A DNA stretch of 64,000 nt from Segatella buccae ATCC 33574 (lineage in GTDB: Bacteria; Bacteroidota; Bacteroidia; Bacteroidales; Bacteroidaceae): assembly GCF_000184945.1 (NCBI RefSeq), contig NZ_GL586311.1:1457435-1521434 (forward strand). Reading direction: 5' to 3'. Made by a program: the position numbers and the translations under genes. Under the pieces are notes generated by a model. The model did not search any database. It saw only the letters and a program-made list of their open reading frames with translations, and was not told where the DNA came from. Below are positions 54,358 to 61,500 of the stretch, piece after piece (within the stretch, counting starts at the first letter, position 1; each line of letters begins with the position of its first letter).

Positions 54358-55764
54358 ATGAACACAAAAGCAATCCTCCTCGGCATGTCGCTTCTGACGG
54401 CTATGCCGGCCCTTTCGCAAACCTCCGGAGGCGGTCTGTCTGCCGACATGCTGCAACGCATCGCCCGACTGCAACCGTCTGCGGCTGCCGACAAGGCTCT
54501 CTTCAACGCCATCGCTGCCAACAAGATAGACGACTTGGCCCGCAACTATGCCAACCCGGGACCCGCGGACACCTACTTCAGCGTGGAGACACCCAAGCAG
54601 AGCATCCACGACCAGCAGAGTTCGGGCCGCTGCTGGATGTTTTCGGGATTCAACGTGCTGCGGGCCAACTTCGCCCGGGAGCACGGCGACTCGCTGAAGG
54701 TGGAGTTTTCGCAAGCCTATCTTTTCTTCTACGACCAACTGGAAAAGGCCAACTTGATGTTACAGGGAGTCATCGACTGTGCAGCGAAGCCCATGGATGA
54801 TACGCGCGTGCAGTTTTTCTTCAAAAACCCCATTGGCGACGGGGGCACCTTCTGCGGCGTGGCCGACCTTGTCGAGAAATACGGATTGGTGCCCATGAGT
54901 GTGATGCCCGAGACCTACTCGAGCGAAAACACTGCGCGTGTACGGGCTTTGCTGGCGTCGAAGTTGCGTGAATACGGACTCGAACTGCGCCGCATGGTGG
55001 CGGCCGGCAAGGGGACTAAGGCCGTGCAGGCCCGCAAGACGGAGATGCTGGGCACCATCTATCATATCCTCGCCCTCACATTGGGCGAGCCTGTGAAGGA
55101 ATTCAAGTATGCTTTCACAGGCAAGGACGGCAAGCCCGTGGGACCGGCGAAGACCTACACGCCGCTCGACTTCTACCGCGAGACGGTGGGCGGACGGCTC
55201 AACGGCACGTTCATCATGGTGATGAATGACCCACGGAGGGCCTATCACAAAACCTATGAGGTGGATTTCGACCGGCACACCTACGATGGCCACAACTGGA
55301 AATATCTCAATCTGCCCATGGAGGAGATTGCCGTCATGGCCATCGCCAGCCTCAAGGACGGGCGCAAGATGTACAGTTCCTACGATGTGGGCAAACAGCT
55401 CGACCGCAAGCGTGGCTATATGGATCTCGACAACTACGACTACGGCAGTCTGTTTGCGACCACATTCCCCATGAACAAGGCCGATCGCATCAGCACTTTC
55501 GACAGTGGTTCCACCCACGCCATGACGCTCACGGCTGTTGATCTCGACGAACAGGGAAAGCCGCTGAAGTGGAAGGTGGAAAACAGTTGGGGGCCCACTT
55601 ACGGGCAGAACGGCTACTTGGTGATGACCGATAACTGGTTCAACGAATACATGTTCCGGTTGGTGGTAGACAATAAGTATGTGCCTGCCCGGCTGCTCAA
55701 GGAATATGAGCAGAAGCCGGTGATGGTGATGCCCGAAGACCCACTCTTCGGGACAGACGACTGA
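54358..55764 (+). CDS. pepC: Secreted C1-family peptidase (aminopeptidase C/bleomycin hydrolase type)
   Basis: A 468-residue papain-fold peptidase with a signal peptide (MNTKAILLGMSLLTAMPALS). The catalytic set is complete: Gln86 and Cys92 in QQSSGRCWMFSGFN, His in SGSTHAMTLTAVD (about 385) and Asn in KVENSWGPTYG (about 410). The long insertions match the bleomycin-hydrolase family, which in most bacteria is cytoplasmic; in Bacteroidales exported versions are common. It probably trims peptides in the periplasm. The promoter overlaps that of dxs. The gene symbol is given for the family. Confidence 0.9.
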   Translation: MNTKAILLGMSLLTAMPALSQTSGGGLSADMLQRIARLQPSAAADKALFNAIAANKIDDLARNYANPGPADTYFSVETPKQSIHDQQSSGRCWMFSGFNVLRANFAREHGDSLKVEFSQAYLFFYDQLEKANLMLQGVIDCAAKPMDDTRVQFFFKNPIGDGGTFCGVADLVEKYGLVPMSVMPETYSSENTARVRALLASKLREYGLELRRMVAAGKGTKAVQARKTEMLGTIYHILALTLGEPVKEFKYAFTGKDGKPVGPAKTYTPLDFYRETVGGRLNGTFIMVMNDPRRAYHKTYEVDFDRHTYDGHNWKYLNLPMEEIAVMAIASLKDGRKMYSSYDVGKQLDRKRGYMDLDNYDYGSLFATTFPMNKADRISTFDSGSTHAMTLTAVDLDEQGKPLKWKVENSWGPTYGQNGYLVMTDNWFNEYMFRLVVDNKYVPARLLKEYEQKPVMVMPEDPLFGTDD

Positions 55765-55821
55765 CGGTCGGCCGGAAAGTCAACCTAACCATAAATATTT
55801 GTCAACAATATTAACTGCGCA

Positions 55822-55891
55822 TTTGCATTTGGTTCTAAAAATGCGTATCTTTGCATTGGCAAGGGAAGCACTTCGGTGTTTCCCTTTTTTT
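55822..55891 (+). promoter_or_regulatory. Promoter directly followed by a terminator
   Basis: TTTG (55822-55825), a 20-base spacer, TATCTTTG (55846-55853), then after seven bases a hairpin AAGGGAAGCAC-TTCG-GTGTTTCCCTT (55861-55886) and a T run. Any transcript from this promoter would be only about 35 nt. The hairpin also serves as the terminator of the C1 peptidase gene, 96 bases upstream. Confidence 0.6.
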
Positions 55892-55940
55892 AAAACTTCC
55901 CCACTCTGACAGCCCCAAACTCCCCTGAGAAGACCCCCAA

Positions 55941-55954
55941 CCCCCTAAAGGGGG
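55941..55954. repeat. Short GC-rich palindrome (family R2)
   Basis: CCCCCTAAAGGGGG hairpin in a C-rich, G-rich context; a short form of the family. Confidence 0.45.
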
Positions 55955-55980
55955 CTTTTCCACCCTACTGAGGAGTTGTC

Positions 55981-56174
55981 ATTCGGCCCAAATGACATTG
56001 CGAAAGGGGCCGAGTGAGCTTCTAAGTGTGGCCATTTCGCAATGTCGTTTGGGCCAAGTGAGAAAATTGATGAGGCGGATTGGGCAAAAGAGAGGAATGA
56101 GATGGGCCGGGAAAACGGGCACGGAAAAACGGCATGTAAGCCTTTTTCGAAATCTTTAATAGTTCGTACTATAG
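55981..56174 (+). repeat. Dispersed repeat subtype R1b, copy E
   Basis: ATTCGGCCCAAAT, GGGGCCGAG, TCTAAGTGTGGCCATTTCGCAA, GGGCCAAGTGAGAAAA, CATGTAAGCCTTTTTC and TTCGTACTATAG follow the same order as in the copy at 32720-32930. It fills the gap between two converging genes. The remaining bases to 56264 hold only a weak AGAGGTAAA/TTTACCTCT stem (56196-56242). Confidence 0.8.
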
Positions 56175-56264
56175 CACGAGAAAAGGTAAAAAAGAAGAGG
56201 TAAAAGGCCGTATGGATTCTGCATCTCTACCCCTTTACCTCTTTACTTCCTTGCTTTATAATCT

Positions 56265-56660
56265 TTATTTCTTAGCTTGCTCTTTATAATACTTCAAGCC
56301 CGTCTGCACGTTTTCGATGAGGGCTTTCGACGAGTAGGTGGCTCCGCTCACGCCGTCGACCTTCATCTTGTCGGCCTTGCTCACGCTCTTGCCGCTGAAC
56401 TCGGCAAGAACGGCCTTGGCGCGGTTGAAGAATTTCGGAGTCTCTTTGTTGTCAAGAGCCTCCACTTTCACCACCTTGTTGTCCTTGATGAATATCTTCA
56501 CGGGAGTTTGTCCCTTAAATCCGCGAATGTTCTTGCCTATAAGCGTGGTGTTGACCACGGTGGTGTCGCCACTTTGAGAGATGCTGCTGTCGCTTGCACT
56601 CATGAAAACCACGGCTGCGGCCACCATGCTTGCAGCGGCCAAATACTTGATACCTTTCAT
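56265..56660 (-). CDS. FMN-binding domain protein with flavinylation motif
   Basis: A 131-residue exported protein with an N-terminal hydrophobic segment (IKYLAAASMVAAAVVFM). The rest is a single FMN-binding domain: TPVKIFIKDNKVVKVEAL and the ApbE-type flavinylation sequence DGVSGATYSS, in which Thr108 would carry covalent FMN. Related domains occur in NqrC and RnfG, but here the domain stands alone, suggesting a small periplasmic electron carrier or part of an extracytosolic flavin chain. Its partner oxidoreductase and ApbE are not in the window. A TACATTTG box lies at 56707-56714. The start MKGIKYL is chosen so that the signal is N-terminal. Confidence 0.85.
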   Translation of the reverse strand: MKGIKYLAAASMVAAAVVFMSASDSSISQSGDTTVVNTTLIGKNIRGFKGQTPVKIFIKDNKVVKVEALDNKETPKFFNRAKAVLAEFSGKSVSKADKMKVDGVSGATYSSKALIENVQTGLKYYKEQAKK

Positions 56661-56717
56661 TTGGTTATATCTGTTAAAATTGAAAATCACTTGTCAAATC
56701 AAGATGCAAATGTAGAC

Positions 56718-56755
56718 AAAATAGGGGAAACATCCTGCGACGCTTCCCCTATTTT
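56718..56755 (-). terminator. Terminator of the diaminopimelate dehydrogenase gene
   Basis: AAAATAGGGGAA (56718-56729) pairs perfectly with TTCCCCTATTTT (56744-56755). The end of the stem touches the -7 box of the FMN-protein promoter. Confidence 0.75.
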
Positions 56756-56804
56756 AATTCTTTTTTGTATTTTTTACAGCCTTTACAAGGCCTTCCATAA
56801 ACGC

Positions 56805-57704
56805 TTATACGAGTGTGGCGACCACCTCTTCGCGCGTGCCGGGCAACAGGTCGATGACCGGAATTTCCGGCATGGTGTAGCACCCCGGTTGCAAGCGCAT
56901 CGAGGCGCGGGCCACATTGACCAGCACTTGGGCCGTGAGGGCGGGATTGTTGATGCTCATATTGAACTCGAAACGTTGGTTCTGCGTCTTTCCGCTCACA
57001 CCCTTGCGCACGAGATGCACCCCATGGCCCATGTCGCGCACGTCATCGACCGATGCCACGGCAAACACATGAGTCTCGTCGTGGGCAAAGTAGGGGTCGG
57101 CCTTGATGGCAGCTGTCACGTCTTCGAGTTTGGCACCGTCTTCCAACTCCACATAGACCATGCGGCGATGGATGCCCTCACCCAACGGGATAGTGACCGA
57201 GAGGGCGTTTTTCACCCCCTCCTTGCTGCGCACGCACACGCTGTGTCCCATTGACATACCGGGACCGAAATTGGTGTAGCTGAGTCCCTTGGGTGCCAGA
57301 CTCTCCATGAGCACACGCACCACGGAGTCGGACCCCGGATCCCATCCGGCCGAAATGACGCTCACGGTGTGGGTCTTCCGGTTGTTTTCCATCTGCTTGG
57401 CCCGATAGTCGAGGATGCCGGTATGGATGTCATAGCTGTCAACGGTGTTGATGCCGAGGGCCGTTATCTTCTCTGCATATTCGGGACAACTGCGCGTGGG
57501 GGCGGCAAGAATGGCCACATCCACATCTTTCAGCCGGGCAATGTCGTCTACCACTTCATACGCGGCGAGCCGGGCGGGCTTGTCCTGTGCGCCCCGGCGG
57601 CGCACGATGCCTGCAATTTCAAAATCGGGGGCGGCTTCAAGAGCCTCGACCGTGTACTGTCCGATGTTGCCGTAACCGACTACGGCTGCTCTAATTTTCT
57701 TCAT
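56805..57704 (-). CDS. ddh: meso-Diaminopimelate D-dehydrogenase
   Basis: A 299-residue NADP-dependent enzyme that interconverts meso-diaminopimelate and L-2-amino-6-oxopimelate, the one-step route to DAP for lysine and cell wall. It starts MKKIRAAVVGYGNIGQYTVEAL (Rossmann motif GYGNIG) and has TVDSYDIH, ISAGWDPGSDSV and GPGMSMGHSVCVR, all diagnostic. A longer in-frame start 24 codons upstream is rejected since the protein begins with the Rossmann strand. It is monocistronic. Confidence 0.95.
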   Translation of the reverse strand: MKKIRAAVVGYGNIGQYTVEALEAAPDFEIAGIVRRRGAQDKPARLAAYEVVDDIARLKDVDVAILAAPTRSCPEYAEKITALGINTVDSYDIHTGILDYRAKQMENNRKTHTVSVISAGWDPGSDSVVRVLMESLAPKGLSYTNFGPGMSMGHSVCVRSKEGVKNALSVTIPLGEGIHRRMVYVELEDGAKLEDVTAAIKADPYFAHDETHVFAVASVDDVRDMGHGVHLVRKGVSGKTQNQRFEFNMSINNPALTAQVLVNVARASMRLQPGCYTMPEIPVIDLLPGTREEVVATLV

Positions 57705-57937
57705 AAGCTTATCTTGTATAGTTCCAATCGTAACAATCTGTTGGCCGCAAATGTACGGTTTTTCCACGAAAAACATGGCTATTTAATACTTTTTATCACA
57801 CTTCGGTAGCAAAAAGAAGGAGGGAGAGATTTAGATGTTGAGGGAGGACTCCCTTTCACTCCTTAACTCCTCGCCGATACAATATCCCACCCAAAGTCGC
57901 GTTATAATAAGGTATAAATACAAACGACAGAAAACGA

Positions 57938-58555
57938 ATGATTGAATATATCAAAGGCGAACTGACCGAGTTGACGCCTGCCTTGGCTGTGATTGAGGCG
58001 GCAGGAGTGGGCTATGCGCTCAACATCTCGCTCAACACCTATACCGCCATACAAGGGAAGAAAGAGACAAAACTCTATGTGCATGAGGCCCTCACCACCG
58101 GCGGGCGCGACGATGCGTTCACACTCTATGGTTTTTTCTCCAAGCAGGAACGCTCACTCTACCGTCTGCTCATCACCGTGTCGGGCGTGGGTGCCAACAC
58201 GGCACGCATGATACTCTCGGCCATGAGTGCCAAGGAACTATGTGGAGTCATCTCCACGGGCAACGACAAGATGCTCAAAAGTGTGAAAGGCATAGGACTG
58301 AAAACGGCCCAGCGCATCATCGTTGACCTGAAAGATAAAATTATTTCGCTCGGTATAGCTGACGAACTGCCGGCAAGCGGAGGACTGCCTTCCATGCCGG
58401 TGGACAATGCCACACGCGACGAGGCGGTGAGTGCGCTCACCATGCTGGGCTTTTCTCCTGCCCCATCACAGAAAGTGGTGGTGGCCATCTTGCAGGAACA
58501 GCCCGACATGGCTGTGGAAATGGTAGTGAAAGAGGCTTTGAAGAGAATCAAATAG
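57938..58555 (+). CDS. ruvA: Holliday junction DNA helicase subunit RuvA
   Basis: A 205-residue subunit that binds four-way junctions and loads RuvB. It starts [12 protein letters not shown], has two helix-hairpin-helix segments ([16 protein letters not shown] and [19 protein letters not shown]) and a C-terminal RuvB-contact domain ([11 protein letters not shown]). The gene is 30 bases upstream of sprA, an arrangement I recall in other Bacteroidales. No clear -33/-7 promoter is visible in the 230-base gap upstream, which has a weak R2-like GGAGGACTCCC. Confidence 0.96.
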   Translation: MIEYIKGELTELTPALAVIEAAGVGYALNISLNTYTAIQGKKETKLYVHEALTTGGRDDAFTLYGFFSKQERSLYRLLITVSGVGANTARMILSAMSAKELCGVISTGNDKMLKSVKGIGLKTAQRIIVDLKDKIISLGIADELPASGGLPSMPVDNATRDEAVSALTMLGFSPAPSQKVVVAILQEQPDMAVEMVVKEALKRIK

Positions 58556-58585
58556 CGACAAAGAGCTGCTTTCGGAATAGGCAAG

Positions 58586-61500
58586 ATGAATATAAAAGAC
58601 TCGCTGCATACGTTCTTGATGGGATTGCTGCTGGCTTCGGCCGCCGGCTATACGCTTGCCGTGCCTTATCTTCAGGACAATAGAGGCAGGCGCGGGCTGT
58701 CGCTCGGCAATGCGCAGCGCAGGCTGTCGCCGCCCGCATCTGCCCGGCAGACACCCGACGACCGGAAACCATCGCCAGCCGTGCAGCCCATCCTTGTAGA
58801 CGAAGACACCATCCCCGACTCGCTGCTCAACACGCGCTGGAAAATACAGCGCACCACTCCCGTCACCTTCGGCGACTTGCATCGGAATGCCCTTGACCTG
58901 CAACGGCCCGACAACATGAAGCAGACGGTGGAATACAACGACACCACCAACCGCTACATCATTGGTAACAAGATAGGCGACACGTGGGTGTCGGCCCCTA
59001 TCATGATGACACCGGAAGAGTATCGGGCGTGGAGCGGACGCAACGAGTGGAATGCCTACTTCCGCGAACAAAACTCATCTATTTTTGAAAAAAAAGGCAA
59101 GGAGAAGTTTGATTTCACCGACATGCACTTCGATCTCGGGCCGGCTGAGAAGATATTCGGCCCCGGCGGTGTGCGTGTACGCACGCAGGGAACAGCCGAA
59201 CTGAAGTTTGGAGCCACACTGAAGAACATTGACAACCCGTCGCTTCCCGTGCGCAGCCGTAAGACGACAACCGTTGATTTCGATGAGAAATTCAATCTCA
59301 ACGTGAACGGAAAGGTGGGCGACAAGGTGAACATGAACCTCAATTACAACACCGATGCCACTTTTGATTTCGACGCACAAAATCTCAAACTGAAATATGA
59401 AGGAAAGGAAGACGAAATCATCAAGCTCGTGGAAGCGGGCAATGTGTCGTTTCCTTCCAACTCGTCACTCGTCAATGGGGCTTCCTCGCTCTTTGGCCTC
59501 CGCACCGACATGCAGTTCGGTCGTCTCAAACTACAGATGGTGGCTTCGCAGAAAAAGAGCTCGTCGAAGAGTGTCTCGTCGAAGGGAGGAGTGCAGCTCA
59601 CGCCTTTTGAGATTGATGCGGCCGACTATGAGGAAAACCGTCACTTCTTCCTTTCGCAGCACTTCCGCTCCATCTACGACGGGGCGATGAAGACACTGCC
59701 CAACATCACCACCGGCATCACCATCAACCGGGTGGAGATTTGGGTGACCAACAAGACCGGAATCACGAGCAACACGCGCAGCATCGTCGCCTTGACCGAC
59801 CTCGGAGAAAACCGTGACGTGAGCAATCCGATGTGGGGCGGCGGGGCAACCCCCGTGCCGTCGAATGCCGCCAACTCGGAATATGCTACTGTGAGCGGCT
59901 TGGGGGCAGGGGTGCGAGACATCGATCAGGTTTCAACCACGCTCGAAGGGATAGGACTTGTGGGCGGGACCGACTTTGAAAAACTTGAAAGCGCACGCAA
60001 ACTTGAACCTTCCGAGTACACCGTCAACACGGCGTTGGGCTACGTGTCGCTCCGTTCCACCCTCCAGACCGACCAGGTGCTGGCCATAGCCTACGAATAC
60101 ACCTACGGCGGACGCTCCTACCAAGTGGGCGAGTTTGCCGGTGACAATACCAATGCCGACCAGACACTCATCGTGAAGTCGCTCAAGAACACGAGCAGCA
60201 ATCCCCGGCAAGGCAACTGGAGGCTCATGATGAAAAACGTGTATTACCTTGCTTCGACGGTGGAGAAGACCAAATTCCGCCTCGATGTGAAATATCAGAG
60301 CGACACCACGGGCGTCTATCTCACCTACATTCCCGAGCCACAGGTGAAAAACCAGTCTATTATCAAAGACTTGGGGGCCGACCGGCTTGACAATAACAAC
60401 AAGGCCCACCCCAACGGCTACTTCGATTTCGTGGAGGGATACACCGTGAGTAATGGCCGTGTATTCTTTCCCGAAGCCGAACCCTTCGGCCGCTACATGT
60501 ACGACTTCCTGCGGAGTAAGGGTGTGCCGGAGGCCAATGCGCGGAAGTATGCGTTCACCGAACTCTATGATTCCACCAAGACCGTAGCCAAGCAGATGGC
60601 TGAAAAGGACAAGTATATGCTCATGGGACAGTTCAAAGGCACCTCGGCCAATGTCATCTCGCTGGGAGCCTACAACGTGCCACAAGGTTCGGTGCGCGTT
60701 ACGGCGGGCGGCATGACGCTCACGGAAGGCTCCGACTACAGCGTAGACTATTCGGCCGGCGAGGTGACAATCCTCAACCAAAGCATCATTGATGCCGGGA
60801 CGGCGGTCAACGTGTCGCTCGAATCGAACACCGACTATGGGCAGATGCGTAAGACGATGTTCGGTCTCAACTGGGCATACGACTTCTCCAAAAACCTACA
60901 GTTGAGCGGAACGGTACAGCACCTCTCCGAACAGGCACTCACCACCAAGGTGGCAATGGGGGCGGAACCGCTCAACAACACCCTTTGGGGCGTGAATATC
61001 AACTGGAAAAAGGAGAGTCAATGGCTCACCAATGTGCTCGACAAGATTCCTTTCCTCCATCTCACACAGCCCTCGCAAATATCATTCACGGGCGAGTTTG
61101 CACAACTGCTGGCCGGTCAGGCTGCCGGGACGCAGGACAAGGCTTCCTACATTGATGACTTTGAGGGCACCAAAAACACCATCGATGTGTCGTCACCCAC
61201 TTCGTGGATCATTTCGGGTGTGCCTTCCACTTTTGCCGAATACAGCGACAAGACCGGGCTCACGAGCGGCTTCAACCGCAGTCGGCTGGCCTGGTATAAT
61301 GTCGATCCGCTGTTCACCCGTCGCAGCAGTTCGCTCACCCCGGGCCACATCAAGAGCGACTTGGACCAGCTGAGCAACTACTATGTGAGGGAATGGTATG
61401 TACACGACCTCTATCCCACACGCAACCAAAGCAACTACACCGGGGCAACCAGCACCCTGCAAGTGCTCGACTTGGCTTACTACCCTGACGAGCGGGGCCC

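Noticed and set aside
57777..57937. Small RNA or promoter upstream of ruvA
   Set aside because: Only a weak GC-rich palindrome and AT-rich sequence; no TTTG/TAnnTTTG pair at proper spacing.
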